The notes: generated by a model not told the origin, from the sequence alone. Counted from the first letter of the stretch, positions 51,413-60,906 are shown. The stretch: 64,000 nt of DNA from JBGASG01 sp046328035 (GCA_046328035.1 JAXLXI010000016.1:1-64000), one strand, 5' to 3'. Program-made: numbers and translations.

Positions 51413-51569
51413 TTCGTGTTTGCTCGCTGAACCTACCCTCCTATTCTATTTGGGCTCTTCGCGAGTTCATGGTTGCTCTTGTTGGCATCCTTTTAGATTC
51501 AGGTTAAGAGCATGTCAAGCGCGCACGTCTGCGATAATTCCCGGCGTCCTGCGAGATGAGGTAAATGAC

Positions 51570-52013
51570 ATGGGCAGCCATCCCTGGTATACGTCCACGC
51601 CTTATAAGGAACCCCTGCAGCAAGCCCTGCACGAACTGCGTCACCGCGAGTTTCTCCAGGAAGTCGCAGCCGACCAGTCGCAATACAAGTCGCCGGAAAG
51701 CATTGAGGAAGGCATCGCCGAATACATCGAAGAATGCGATGCCGACGGCACCTGCTCGATTCTCGATATCGAACAAATCAACAGCACGCCGGACGACATG
51801 GAATGCGGTTGCGCGTGTCCGCTATCCGCCGAAAAGCTAACCGCAATTTTTGGCACAGACAAGCCCACCAAAGCAATGCTGGAAGATCACTCATTCCGCT
51901 CAGCGATCTCCAATGTCTACGAGTTAATAGATCGCGGACAGGCGGTTTACATCATCGCCCACGTCGCCGACAAACCATCCGAGCTGCACTTCTACGGCAT
52001 GTCCTACGACTAG
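51570..52013 (+). CDS. Small acidic hypothetical protein
   Basis: A 147-aa acidic protein with a cluster of Cys (DMECGCACPLS, about 77-87). It begins MGSHPWYTSTPYKEPLQQAL. The ATG at 51570 has GAGG about ten bases upstream; the longer open frame overlaps the neighbouring gene and is less likely. No known domain. It converges with the YbaK-like gene. Confidence 0.6.
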   Translation: MGSHPWYTSTPYKEPLQQALHELRHREFLQEVAADQSQYKSPESIEEGIAEYIEECDADGTCSILDIEQINSTPDDMECGCACPLSAEKLTAIFGTDKPTKAMLEDHSFRSAISNVYELIDRGQAVYIIAHVADKPSELHFYGMSYD

Positions 52014-52029
52014 CCGGGAGGCGCTGACA

Positions 52030-52515
52030 TCACGACAATTTGATGTCCGCGGATTGTCCCTGACTGATCGACACCAGGTCTGACGGCAAGAGGCGCACCA
52101 CCGCGTGCGGATGTCCGGCGGCAGACCAGATGTCGGCGAAGGTGAGCAGGTCTTCGTCGATGACGGTGCGCATGGGTTCCAGATGTGCGAATGGTGGCAC
52201 GCCACCGATAGCAAATCCGGTGCGCGCCCGCACAAAATCTGCGTCCGCTTTCTTGATCGGTTCACCGATTACCTGCGCCACCTTTGTCTCGTCGACGCGA
52301 TTAGCTCCCGATGCCAGCACCAGTATCGGTGCGCCGGATTGCGAGCCTTTGAAAATCAGCGACTTGACGATCTGGGCGACCGACGTGCCGATTGCTTCAG
52401 CAGCCAGTTGTGCGGTGCGCGCCGAGTCGGTGAGCTCGACGATTTCGTTCTCAAATCCTTTTTGCTTGAGAAACTCGCGGACGTCCTCGATACCTAGATT
52501 CTGTTTGTCTGCCAT
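52030..52515 (-). CDS. YbaK/ProX-type aminoacyl-tRNA deacylase
   Basis: A 161-aa protein of the YbaK/EbsC/ProX superfamily: AAEAIGTSVAQIVKSLIFKG (containing the conserved Lys), LVLASGANRVDETKVAQVIG, and the GFAIGGVPPFAH loop. These enzymes hydrolyse mischarged tRNA (for example Cys- or Ala-tRNA(Pro)) in the cytosol. Length and motifs match stand-alone members. A presumptive B3/4 editing-domain protein lies 550 bp away on the other strand. Confidence 0.9.
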   Translation of the reverse strand: MADKQNLGIEDVREFLKQKGFENEIVELTDSARTAQLAAEAIGTSVAQIVKSLIFKGSQSGAPILVLASGANRVDETKVAQVIGEPIKKADADFVRARTGFAIGGVPPFAHLEPMRTVIDEDLLTFADIWSAAGHPHAVVRLLPSDLVSISQGQSADIKLS

Positions 52516-52545
52516 GTGGGTTACCGCTAGTGATCGCGCGCGCGC

Positions 52546-52953
52546 CTAGTGCTTGTCCGGAGTTGCGGGTTTGGTTTCTTTGCCAGCAGCTGGTTTCTCT
52601 TCTTTATCATAAAGGTCGCTAAACTCAAGCAGTGTACCGGCAGCGAGATAGCGTGTCGTCTTGCGCCCGACGATGTTCTGTTTCTCTTTTTCCTTGATCT
52701 GAAAGTCAATGGGTATGCCGTTGTATGGTCCCTTCAAGTCAATAATTTCCTTCGGCTCAAAGTCTTCTGGGACTATGGTGTGCCCGGACTCCAGATTCTT
52801 GGTGAGGACGAAGAATGTTTGTTTCCTCGTCATATCGGCTTGCACCACCGCCAATTGCTCTTTCTCATCCGAGGTCATTCCGCAACCGCTCAACACGGCA
52901 CAGGTAGCCATTGCTGCCAACGTAAGGGTTCCCAATTTGGTTAGAGTTTTCAT
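52546..52953 (-). CDS. Lipoprotein with SAF-like domain
   Basis: A signal peptide ends in a lipobox LSGC (about 21-24), so it is lipid-anchored. The mature part carries the sequence LESGHTIVPEDFEPKEI and TTRYLAAGTLLEFSDLY, a pattern of the SAF/CpaB-like fold (short, ligand-binding beta domain). The end is Lys/Thr-rich. The start at 52953 is chosen because the signal peptide begins there; an upstream open frame to 53301 is not coding-like. Role unknown. Confidence 0.7.
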   Translation of the reverse strand: MKTLTKLGTLTLAAMATCAVLSGCGMTSDEKEQLAVVQADMTRKQTFFVLTKNLESGHTIVPEDFEPKEIIDLKGPYNGIPIDFQIKEKEKQNIVGRKTTRYLAAGTLLEFSDLYDKEEKPAAGKETKPATPDKH

Positions 52954-53061
52954 GAGGTCCGCGGCTCCAAAATTTGGTAGACGATTATATACGACGTCAG
53001 TCTGCACCGCGCCGAGTCTGCAATAATCAGGCGGCTGAAACACTTTGGGAGTGACGATTGC

Positions 53062-53715
53062 GTGCAAGTGAACAATGAGTTGCGAGAGCGGGGCGTGATT
53101 GCCGGCATAGTAATTGCGCGGGGCGTTGTCATTGGCGAAGCAAGCGACGAATTGAAAACAGCGATCGCGCAACTGGTGGCAGAGCGGAAGACTCAGGAGT
53201 TTCCTCCTCAGACTGTAAAAGACGCAGTGCGCACCATGTTGAAAGGTGGTGGTTTCAAACCCAGCGGCCGCAACAAACCGGCGAGTGAATACCTGGCGCA
53301 AGCGGCGCGCGAAGACCGTTTTCCCAGTATCAATAATCTGGTCGACATCAACAACTACATTTCATTGAATTGCGGGCTGCCGATCAGTTTGCTCGATGCC
53401 GATGTGATCGGCGACAGTTTGACTTTGCGTTATGGTGCCGAGGGCGAGCGCTATGTATTCAATTCCGCGGGACAAGAAATCGATTTAAGTGGCTTGATAT
53501 GTGCGTGCGCGGGCGCAACCAACACCCCGCTCGGAAACCCTGTCAAAGACTCAGTTTCCGGTAAGCTCAAGGAAACGACGACGAACGTTGTGGGCATCAT
53601 CTATGCACCCAACACCACAGAGATGTGTCAGGTGACGCAGGCACAACTAACACGATTTGCCGAACTACTCAGCGCCTCGGGCGGTGCCACCGAGGTCGAG
53701 TCCCAGCTCTCGTGA
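53062..53715 (+). CDS. B3/4 domain (tRNA-editing-like) protein
   Basis: The protein resembles the B3/4 domain of phenylalanyl-tRNA synthetase beta (COG3382 proteins): GFKPSGRNKPASEYLAQAAR, FPSINNLVDINNYISLNCGL, PISLLDADVIGDSLTLRYGA. In PheT this domain removes wrongly attached tyrosine; stand-alone versions are presumed trans-editing factors. The start is a GTG at 53062. It overlaps the opposing TraB/Tiki-type gene by 51 bp. With the YbaK-like gene nearby this makes two presumptive tRNA-editing functions within 1.7 kb. Confidence 0.85.
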   Translation: MQVNNELRERGVIAGIVIARGVVIGEASDELKTAIAQLVAERKTQEFPPQTVKDAVRTMLKGGGFKPSGRNKPASEYLAQAAREDRFPSINNLVDINNYISLNCGLPISLLDADVIGDSLTLRYGAEGERYVFNSAGQEIDLSGLICACAGATNTPLGNPVKDSVSGKLKETTTNVVGIIYAPNTTEMCQVTQAQLTRFAELLSASGGATEVESQLS

Positions 53716-55674
53716 TTGACTGATTGACTCTTCGACGAGTCGTCGCACGTCGACGGGACTGGGCAATGGCGAAGTCCTGGGACGCGCCGGACTCGCTGCC
53801 GGCGGTGTTTGCAAGTACAGATCCGCGAGTCCTAGCGTCTTCGCAGTGTCGACATACTCGGGGTACATGACCACATGGTCGAAGTCCCCCACTTTATGAA
53901 ACAGATTCCACGAGTATGCGTTGTTGCGACTATTCATCCACAGCATAGACAACGCTTTTCCGTAACCACTTTGAGGAACAGGCAATGCTGCCGCCGCGTC
54001 CAGCTTTCCCGCCAGAACGCGCAACGGAGCGTCAATCGGTGTGCCGCAAATCTGGGAAAGAACCGTACTGAGGGTGAAAGTGCCATCAGCAAATTTTGGT
54101 GAGGCGGCAATTTGTTTGGCAAGCATCGGGGCATCGCCAAAGTTACTGCGTCCTGCGTGAGCATTACCCATCCATGCCACCACGGGAGCGGTTTGGTTCT
54201 GCTCGTGCAAAGCCAGAAGCTGATCGGCAAGAAACTTCTCACGATGAACATCGGTCAGAAAGTTCGAGTTAGCATTCAGATCTACGTCAATCGGCACCAC
54301 TCGCACCTTTCGATCGCGGGCCGTCTTCCACATCTCCAGCAATAAAGGATCTACTGTTTCAAGAGTGCGCAGCAGTCCTAACTCTGGCTGCAGGCTCAAC
54401 ATTTTTGCTGCCGGTGAACTAAAGTCAAAACTGCTCCCCGCAGGCTGAGAGTTGAAATCATCGAAAATCGGTTTCAGTGACGCGGGCATTTCCACGGCCA
54501 GGGCGGAACCACGCGGCAAGGTCTTCATCAGCTCGATGCCCATCGCGTGATGCGGATTGTGCAGGAAGTCTATTCGATGTTCTTCGCCGATTATGGTGAT
54601 GCTGTTGTTCTTCACCACACGCCCGAAATACTCAACAGGCTCCTGTGCGTTAATGTCGATGTACCTTTTGATTGCGTAAGTGGTATCAGCATGACCGGTG
54701 CGACTACTAGTCCAGGGCAACTCAAGCTTCTTCACTTCCAGAGCTGTCGGAATCAGAGGTATGTGCTTACCCTGTGTCTCGAACGTTGTACCCGGGAAAG
54801 TATCGAGTGGCATCAGATCAAGCTCTTGCTCTTTAGCAGTCAGACTCGATTTCTGGTCGATGCGTTTGCCATAGTCAACGCCTTTGCTCTCGGCGACCGT
54901 CCCCGCCAGACTGGGCTTCGGTGACAGTGCACCCAAGCCGCGGATCACACCCGGCAGGGCCATGCCGATTACTCCCATGTCGAGAGCCTGCGCCCGCACA
55001 TCGTCTATATCGGCAAAAGATCCGGTGTTGAGCAGCGAACTGGTTTCAGCTCCCAGCGCACCGCCGGGCAGTCCCGCCAGTCCATTGACTGCCATATCCT
55101 TGATACCGCCGGCAAAGCCGCGATTGACTTTCGCCAGTAAACCGAAATTGCCCAGCGTATGCGACAAGCCATTCATGGCACCGAATGTGATGGCATCGCT
55201 GCCGGCATTTTTGATGCGCCCCCAGAGCAGCGACTCATTGGGATCAGACGGAGTGAACACGGCACCATAAACCGCGCCCACCTGGGCCCCCTCAGTTGCT
55301 TTGAAGATCGACTGCATAAACAGACTTTGCTTGCCGAGAACCGATCCGGCGGCGGCGCGGGTTTCTATCGCGCCACCGAAAAGCGCGCCCTTGCCTTTCA
55401 GCAACAGTCCGATGTCGAGCGCTACGCCGAGACCGCCGCCGAGTTCTTGTGCGTAGCGGTCGATTTCACTCTTGCTCGCGTTGTCGGTGTTGACGATCGA
55501 GACCTGCGGCAAGTAGCCCAACGAAACGGCGCCGCCCAGCCCGTTCCAGAGAGGCGAGATCACCGCTCCCTGCACCAGTGACTTGCCGAAGTCCTCCGCA
55601 ATTTCGAGCGCGCCAATTTCATTGTCCACGCCGGGGGTAGCGGCGCTGGTATCCGTGCCGTTGCCTTGTGCCAT
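53665..55674 (-). CDS. Large protein with C-terminal TraB/Tiki-like (ChaN/EreA-type) domain
   Basis: A 669-aa protein. Residues 1-270 are Gly/Ala-rich and hydrophobic in patches (ISPLWNGLGGAVSLGYLP, GVALDIGLLLKGKGALFGG), resembling a membrane-associated or coat-like region. The C-terminal part (about 350-560) has the Tiki-superfamily signature: ITIIGEEHRIDFLHNPHHAM, ALAVEMPASLK, VVPIDVDLN and WMGNAHAGRS (GxxH). Such domains are metal-dependent hydrolases or heme-uptake proteins (EreA, TraB, ChaN). The start at 55674 lacks a strong ribosome site; a longer open frame to 55848 is possible. It is divergent from a TPR operon. Confidence 0.7.
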   Translation of the reverse strand: MAQGNGTDTSAATPGVDNEIGALEIAEDFGKSLVQGAVISPLWNGLGGAVSLGYLPQVSIVNTDNASKSEIDRYAQELGGGLGVALDIGLLLKGKGALFGGAIETRAAAGSVLGKQSLFMQSIFKATEGAQVGAVYGAVFTPSDPNESLLWGRIKNAGSDAITFGAMNGLSHTLGNFGLLAKVNRGFAGGIKDMAVNGLAGLPGGALGAETSSLLNTGSFADIDDVRAQALDMGVIGMALPGVIRGLGALSPKPSLAGTVAESKGVDYGKRIDQKSSLTAKEQELDLMPLDTFPGTTFETQGKHIPLIPTALEVKKLELPWTSSRTGHADTTYAIKRYIDINAQEPVEYFGRVVKNNSITIIGEEHRIDFLHNPHHAMGIELMKTLPRGSALAVEMPASLKPIFDDFNSQPAGSSFDFSSPAAKMLSLQPELGLLRTLETVDPLLLEMWKTARDRKVRVVPIDVDLNANSNFLTDVHREKFLADQLLALHEQNQTAPVVAWMGNAHAGRSNFGDAPMLAKQIAASPKFADGTFTLSTVLSQICGTPIDAPLRVLAGKLDAAAALPVPQSGYGKALSMLWMNSRNNAYSWNLFHKVGDFDHVVMYPEYVDTAKTLGLADLYLQTPPAASPARPRTSPLPSPVDVRRLVEESISQSRELGLDLGGTARGAE

Positions 55675-55828
55675 AGGAAGCCGCACGCGCTGCCGCGTGT
55701 CTCCGTTTCTTGAAGGTGTTCTCAGGGAAGCCTGAATTATGACGCCCCGGCATAAAATTGTCGGTACGCAATTGCACACAGCCGGACGTGCGAGACACCA
55801 CCCAGCAAAACGGGCACAGCTCACCAAT

Positions 55829-55875
55829 ATACCAATAGCGTATGCCAAATCCGAAATGGCATACCAATACGGTAT
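55829..55875. promoter_or_regulatory. Direct repeats and imperfect palindrome in divergent promoter
   Basis: ATACCAATAGCGTAT (55829-55843) and ATACCAATACGGTAT (55861-55875) are near-identical direct repeats 32 bp apart. The wider region is an imperfect palindrome about ATGCCA...TGGCAT. It sits between the TraB/Tiki-like gene and the TPR operon. A similar ATGGCATA-CGTATTG motif lies at about 58535-58552 before another gene. Confidence 0.5.
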
Positions 55876-55904
55876 ATTGAGGTGACAGCAGTGTCGCCGA
55901 CTAA

Positions 55905-57032
55905 ATGCTCGCTCACGCAGGAACGAACCAACGCATGTCCTCTAACAAAGAGCAAGGCATAGCTCTTTACAGCGTTAAAAAATTCGACCTGGCGGAAGTC
56001 GCATTCCGCAAAGCGCTGGTCGAGGATCCCAACGATCCGGGGACGCACGCCATGCTTGCCAATGCGCTGATTGCGCAGAAGAAGTACGACAAGGGCGCAA
56101 TGGAAGCGCGGCTGGCGATCAAGTGTGCACCGGACCTCGCCATCGGGTACTTTGTGCTTTCCACTGCGCTCGCCAATCTCGGCAATCACGCCGGCGGAGA
56201 AGAGGCAGTCAAACAAGCACTGCGCATCGAGCCTGACCAACCTACATACCTGGCTCGCGCCAGTTTCTTCGCGGCATTTCGAGGCTCCTGGCCGGAGGCG
56301 CTGAAGTATGCCGAACAAGGATTGGCGCGCAACCCGGACGACATCGATTGCATCAATCGACGCGCCGCCGCGTTGGTCAGGCTGGGGCGCCATGCCGATT
56401 GCGAACAATCGCTGCAACGCGCGCTCGAACTCGATCCCGACAACAGCTACACTCACGCCAACGTCGGTTGGACACTGGTGCTGCGCGGACGCAGCGCAGA
56501 CGCGGTGGACCACTTCAAAGAATCGCTGCGCCTCGATCCCAATTCGAAGTGGGCATACGAAGGCGTGCTCGAAGCGATGAAGTCGCGCAATCCACTCTAC
56601 AAATTTTTGCTCAGCATATCGCTGGGCTTCAAAGAACGCAGCGTGCTCGGACGTGTCTGGCTGTTCGTTATGTGCCTCATCAACCCCTGGTTGTGGATTG
56701 TCCTGTATCTGCTCTTGGTGTGGGAATTGTTCATTCGCACACTGTTTACTGCGTTGCTGCGACTCGATCCCTTCGGGAGGCTTGTGCTCACGGACGAAGC
56801 GAAACGCATGAACAATGGTTACATCGCATTGACGATTTTCCTGGGGATAGGTCCCGTGATTTTAATTACCGGTGTTATCTCGGCTTTGATCGCGACGAGC
56901 GAACCAGATAAGAAATCCGACTCCGCAAAACCCGCATCGTCAATCACACGCCGAGCCTACAGGGACACGCCGGCATCGACGGCGTCCTCAACGGAAACGC
57001 CGACCGAGTCTTCAACTAAGGAGAAGCCCTGA
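55905..57032 (+). CDS. TPR protein with two membrane segments
   Basis: The first 220 residues are about six TPR units (VAFRKALVEDPNDPGTHAML, EEAVKQALRIEPDQPTYLAR, QSLQRALELDPDNSYTHANV). Two hydrophobic segments follow (about 245-280, LFVMCLINPWLWIVLYLLLV, and about 305-330), then a Ser/Thr-rich tail. It has no signal peptide. An ATG at 55935 (MSSNKEQG) may be the true start, with AGGA further upstream. The next gene's ATG overlaps its stop by one base, so both are coupled. Confidence 0.8.
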   Translation: MLAHAGTNQRMSSNKEQGIALYSVKKFDLAEVAFRKALVEDPNDPGTHAMLANALIAQKKYDKGAMEARLAIKCAPDLAIGYFVLSTALANLGNHAGGEEAVKQALRIEPDQPTYLARASFFAAFRGSWPEALKYAEQGLARNPDDIDCINRRAAALVRLGRHADCEQSLQRALELDPDNSYTHANVGWTLVLRGRSADAVDHFKESLRLDPNSKWAYEGVLEAMKSRNPLYKFLLSISLGFKERSVLGRVWLFVMCLINPWLWIVLYLLLVWELFIRTLFTALLRLDPFGRLVLTDEAKRMNNGYIALTIFLGIGPVILITGVISALIATSEPDKKSDSAKPASSITRRAYRDTPASTASSTETPTESSTKEKP

Positions 57033-57790
57033 TGCTGAATCTCTGGGTTCTCGCTTCCGTCTTCGTCGCGATTCTATTCGTCCTGCCTCTGCTTTTCGTG
57101 GTCCCTGTTCTGAAAAAAAATCCGGTGAAGAAAGACCACATTCCGGCACTGATCGGCTTCGTCATCTTCACATCTACGGCCCTTATCGCCTCGACTTGCT
57201 ACGCCGCCAACCTTTCTGATTCCATTGATTACGAACTTCTGCATGCAACGGGCGGCAGTACATTCTTCGACCGCAGCGACCCGGAGTGGTTGCGGTCGGT
57301 CGGGTTATGTTGGTTTCAAGGCTCGTCTCACAATTTGGCTCCGCTGGGAATCGCGCGGGGCAACAGCTTGCGTGCCAGCGCCAATTACCTATATGCGCAA
57401 TCTGTCTATTGGGGCGCTCTCAGCATCTATACACGTCCGAAATCGCCGGCCGAAGTGGACCAGAAGATTCGCGACTTGCGTGGCGGCAATCCGGAAGTAA
57501 TCGCGCGGGCGTTCGCAGGATTGGGAAAGGTCTACGCGCTAAATCGCCAGTTTCCCGAAGCCGAAGCCACCTACAAACGTTCTCTCGCTGAGTACAAGCG
57601 AATCGGCGACCGCAAAGGTCTGAGCGCCACCGAAAACAACTGCGCGCTCATGTACCACGCGCAAGGCAAAAATCTGGAAGCCGAACAACTGCTCAAATCC
57701 TCGTTAGCCACCGCGCAGCCAGCCAGCGACACATCATATATGGTGCCGGTCATTGAACAGAATCTAAAAGCAGTTGCTAACCAAAGGTAA
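57032..57790 (+). CDS. Membrane protein with TPR-like C-terminus
   Basis: Two N-terminal membrane helices (about 5-28 and 38-60) precede a soluble region. Its last 100 residues form TPR-like repeats (VIARAFAGLGKVYALNRQFP, EAEATYKRSLAEYKRIGDRK). It begins at an ATG overlapping the stop of the upstream TPR gene, so the two products probably form one membrane complex. No catalytic motif was seen. Confidence 0.75.
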   Translation: MLNLWVLASVFVAILFVLPLLFVVPVLKKNPVKKDHIPALIGFVIFTSTALIASTCYAANLSDSIDYELLHATGGSTFFDRSDPEWLRSVGLCWFQGSSHNLAPLGIARGNSLRASANYLYAQSVYWGALSIYTRPKSPAEVDQKIRDLRGGNPEVIARAFAGLGKVYALNRQFPEAEATYKRSLAEYKRIGDRKGLSATENNCALMYHAQGKNLEAEQLLKSSLATAQPASDTSYMVPVIEQNLKAVANQR

Positions 57791-57806
57791 ATATCACAAG
57801 TGCGCG

Positions 57807-58475
57807 TCAACCGATGATTTCGCGCCAGCGATCGCTATACTTTGGTTCTATGTTCGGGTTCTTGCTTAGGTAATCTTCCATGGAGGCGCGCGCCTCGTCC
57901 TGCCGCCCGCACTCCTTCAATAAGAACGGCAGATAGAAATCGTAGCGCCAGTAGTGCGGCAACTTAGGAATCTGTTCTTGAAGATAAGCAACCGCGTTCT
58001 CCGCAGTCGCCATGCGCGCGTAGAATTTCTCGATGTCCGATTCGCTTTCGCTCAACACATCGATGAGTTGTTTGCGCATCTCCTCTTCGCCGTTCATGAA
58101 CGAAACCGTCTTCCGCGGAAGCGTGTCGGGATGAATGGTCGACCAGTTTTCTTGGATGTGTGTAACCGCCGACTTGAAGGTGCGCGTCCAGCCCTTGTCC
58201 GTGTCTGGAACGCAATCGAATCCTGCCCCCCAGCGCAGCTCGCCGTGCGAGTTGCCTTTTCCTTCCGTGGTCAGGCGCAACGTCAGCCGAATCGGACCTT
58301 CTTGCGAATACCACTCCCGCGGTCCGCGATAGGTGAGTCCGTATTTGTCGGCAACCGGTTGTAAAACAGAAACGGCGATATCGGTGCGCGCGTCGGCACC
58401 CACCGGATCAGGCGGCTCGTACTTGTCCGGAACAATCCAGCTAAGCAGACGAAAAATCAAATCGTGGATGGACAC
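57807..58475 (-). CDS. Hypothetical protein
   Basis: A 222-aa soluble protein with GGGAG upstream of the ATG. It has an alpha/beta first half (VLQPVADKYGLTYRGPREWY, PIRLTLRLTTEGKGNSHGEL) and a helical end (YLPFLLKECGRQDEARASME, TPR-like). No family is recognised. It converges with the membrane TPR gene. Confidence 0.7.
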   Translation of the reverse strand: MSIHDLIFRLLSWIVPDKYEPPDPVGADARTDIAVSVLQPVADKYGLTYRGPREWYSQEGPIRLTLRLTTEGKGNSHGELRWGAGFDCVPDTDKGWTRTFKSAVTHIQENWSTIHPDTLPRKTVSFMNGEEEMRKQLIDVLSESESDIEKFYARMATAENAVAYLQEQIPKLPHYWRYDFYLPFLLKECGRQDEARASMEDYLSKNPNIEPKYSDRWREIIG

Positions 58476-58592
58476 GGAGTCTCCCGCTCGGTCCCGCTAT
58501 CCTACCACCCATTCCAATACGCACGGCTCGGCTAATGGCATATACTCGTATTGATAGGTGAAGGCTTGATTTCCGCTTGTCCCTAGCGTTAG

Positions 58593-59579
58593 ATGCGATT
58601 ATCGAATAACTCTATCTTTATTCTTGCCGCATGCCTTGCTGTTAGCTCAACGTCGCAAGCGTTTTGTCTCGACAGGCAGGTTCCATTTCACCTTGGAGAC
58701 GTAATATTCGACTCTCCCCCGTACGAAGAAGGGCGCGAGTTTCTGCATCGTCCACAAAGGATTCGTGAGCAGTATCAGCAAGACGCAATGGAGAGAATCG
58801 CGAAGAGTTACTTCGCAACCAACGGGCGTCAGCCGATTGAAAACAGCGATGCCATGCTCATGATCACCATCTCGCGCTCGGGCAAGATATTGAAAATCAA
58901 GGAATTGTGCAGCGGCGCCCATAAACTGAATTCCAAGGTCCTATCCAAGATCGTCCAATCGGTGCGCGCCACTGAATTGCCACCAGTTCCAGACAACTAC
59001 CTCGAAGACGATTTGACATTCAAGTTTGACCTATCTTGGCTAGCGCCAGACGGCGCAGTGCTCGAGATCCCCGATGACAGCGGTCCGAAACTGGACCAGT
59101 CCAGCAAAATCAACTCACAATTGTGGTGGTCATCACTGCCGGCAGAACCAAAAGATCCGCTCTTCGGCCCCGGATTGGCGAACGCATTGGAATCAGACTC
59201 CTCTCCCGAAATGAAGCTCGCGTGGGAGTCCTGGCGTCGGCGCATTCATGACGAAATCAGCAAGCGCGTTGAGAAATTCGTCGCTCGTGCCGCGTTCCAT
59301 TACAACTCTCCGATGGAATGTGAAGTGCTGTTTACCGTGACCAAGGATGCGCACGTCATAGACGTTCGAGTGAAGAAGGCGAGTTCAAATGTGCTATACA
59401 ACGTCCTCATTCAACAAGCGGTGCGTTCGCTTGATGGTGACTCGAAGCTACTTCAATTCCCACCGGGATCAAGTCGCCTACAAGTGGAGGAAACCTTTCA
59501 AGGGAGAAGGAGTACAAAGTTTCTGAATTGGGGCGACCTGATTTATGATGAGAGACTTCCTGCTTCTGGTGCTCAGTGA
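58593..59579 (+). CDS. Exported protein with two TonB-C-like domains
   Basis: A signal peptide (about 1-25) leads to two TonB-C-like beta domains (about 75-150: MLMITISRSGKILKIKELCS, VRATELPPVPDNYLEDDLTF; about 225-300: ECEVLFTVTKDAHVIDVRVK, IQQAVRSLDGDSKLLQFPPG). In TonB this domain contacts outer-membrane receptors; here no proline-rich spacer or N-anchor is seen, so it acts in the periplasm alone. No ribosome site is clear. Confidence 0.7.
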   Translation: MRLSNNSIFILAACLAVSSTSQAFCLDRQVPFHLGDVIFDSPPYEEGREFLHRPQRIREQYQQDAMERIAKSYFATNGRQPIENSDAMLMITISRSGKILKIKELCSGAHKLNSKVLSKIVQSVRATELPPVPDNYLEDDLTFKFDLSWLAPDGAVLEIPDDSGPKLDQSSKINSQLWWSSLPAEPKDPLFGPGLANALESDSSPEMKLAWESWRRRIHDEISKRVEKFVARAAFHYNSPMECEVLFTVTKDAHVIDVRVKKASSNVLYNVLIQQAVRSLDGDSKLLQFPPGSSRLQVEETFQGRRSTKFLNWGDLIYDERLPASGAQ

Positions 59580-59629
59580 ATGATCCTCTAGCACTCCCGA
59601 CAGGCGAAGGATTTGGGACACACTGCACT

Positions 59630-59731
59630 GGCCCGGTACTGGGCCGAAATAGGATGAATCGTCCCTGTGCCGGGCCGCGAAGGGCGATTTTATCGGTGAG
59701 CGGAGGTTGACGTGGCCCGGTACGTGGCCAC
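59630..59731. repeat. GGCCCGGTAC palindrome cluster
   Basis: TGGCCCGGTACTGGGCCG (59630-59647) and GTGGCCCGGTACGTGGCCAC (59712-59731) are palindromic around GGTAC; a related GTGCCGGGCC lies at 59668-59677. They fill the 226-bp gap between the TonB-C protein and the esterase. They could be terminators, operators or a small repeat family. Confidence 0.5.
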
Positions 59732-59805
59732 CAACAAAGTCCGGGAGCGAAACTTTTCGGTTTGGCGGGTGTACTCTCTACTAATACGGAATCTGGAGAG
59801 CTGCA

Positions 59806-60906
59806 ATGGTGAAGAAACAGGCTGTCGCGTCCGCCATGTTATCGCTTTGTCTTGGAACAGTCACATTCTCCGCCACCGCGCTAGCCCAGACGGAACAATC
59901 GGCGCCCACGGCCGACCAGACAGCGGCTACGCCCAGTGCGGCGGGTAACAAGCTCAAAAATCTAACGCCGCAACAACGGCAACGGCTCCAGCAATTTATT
60001 CAAAGGCGGCGCGCGCGACAAGGCGGCGGTGCCGGACTGGGAGCAGGCGGAGCAGGACTGGGTGCAGGCGGAACGGGGATGGGTGCGGGCAGACGACAGA
60101 TGGCGACCGTGAACCCAGAAAAGGTCGACGCGCGATTTAATATCGCGTACGGGGACGCCGGTCGCCAAAAACTGGATGTCTACATCCCGAAGAAACTGAC
60201 GTCGCCGGCGCCGCTGCTGATCTTTGTCCACGGAGGCGGATGGCAGCGGGGCAGCAAAGACTTGCAACGCGAAAAGGGAATCAGTTACGCGGAAAACGGC
60301 ATCGTCACCGTCTGCACCAACTATCGCCTGGCACCATCAGTGATGCATCCCAAACAGGTAGAAGACGTGGCGGCGGCTGTCGCTTGGGCGAAGAAACATG
60401 CCACCGAACTCGGTGCTGACCCCAACCGCATCTTCATCATGGGGCATTCTGCCGGCGCGCAACTTGTTGACTTGCTGGGCACCAACGAGCGTTTCCTCAA
60501 AGAGCAGGGCTTGTCGCTGTCCGACATCAAGGGCGTGATCAGTCTTGACACCGCCAGTCTCAATTTGGGCGAGCGCGTCAAAGAAGGCTCCGTCGAAGGG
60601 CTGATGGTCGGTGACATGATTACACAGGCCTTTGGTACCAATCCGAAAGTATTAGCCGATGCCTCGCCCACCCTGAACATTCATGCGGGTTCGAAATACC
60701 CGCCGTTCCTCATGTATTGCGGCGAGCGCCGAGTCAGCTGCGTCGCACAGCACAAAAGTTTCGAGACGGCGCTGAACAAAGTTGGCGGCAGCAAAGTGAC
60801 GGTGAAGCCGGTGCCGTTAAATCACGGCGATATCAGTAAATATGCGGGCACCACAACCACGCCGATGTTCAAGGAGATTCTGCAATTCATAAGTGCGCAA
60901 CCGTAA
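59806..60906 (+). CDS. Exported alpha/beta-hydrolase (esterase/lipase)
   Basis: A signal peptide ends ALAQ (about 25-28). A helix with LTPQQRQRLQQFIQRRRARQ and a Gly-rich repeat (GAGLGAGGAGLGAGGTGMGA) precede the hydrolase domain (about 105-366). It has the oxyanion HGGGW motif, nucleophile elbow GHSAGA (Ser), an acidic residue in MYCGERRVSC or nearby, and the final His in NHGDIS. This is the acetyl-esterase/carboxylesterase (COG0657) type. GGAGAG lies five bases upstream of the ATG. The Gly-rich head is unusual. Confidence 0.88.
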   Translation: MVKKQAVASAMLSLCLGTVTFSATALAQTEQSAPTADQTAATPSAAGNKLKNLTPQQRQRLQQFIQRRRARQGGGAGLGAGGAGLGAGGTGMGAGRRQMATVNPEKVDARFNIAYGDAGRQKLDVYIPKKLTSPAPLLIFVHGGGWQRGSKDLQREKGISYAENGIVTVCTNYRLAPSVMHPKQVEDVAAAVAWAKKHATELGADPNRIFIMGHSAGAQLVDLLGTNERFLKEQGLSLSDIKGVISLDTASLNLGERVKEGSVEGLMVGDMITQAFGTNPKVLADASPTLNIHAGSKYPPFLMYCGERRVSCVAQHKSFETALNKVGGSKVTVKPVPLNHGDISKYAGTTTTPMFKEILQFISAQP

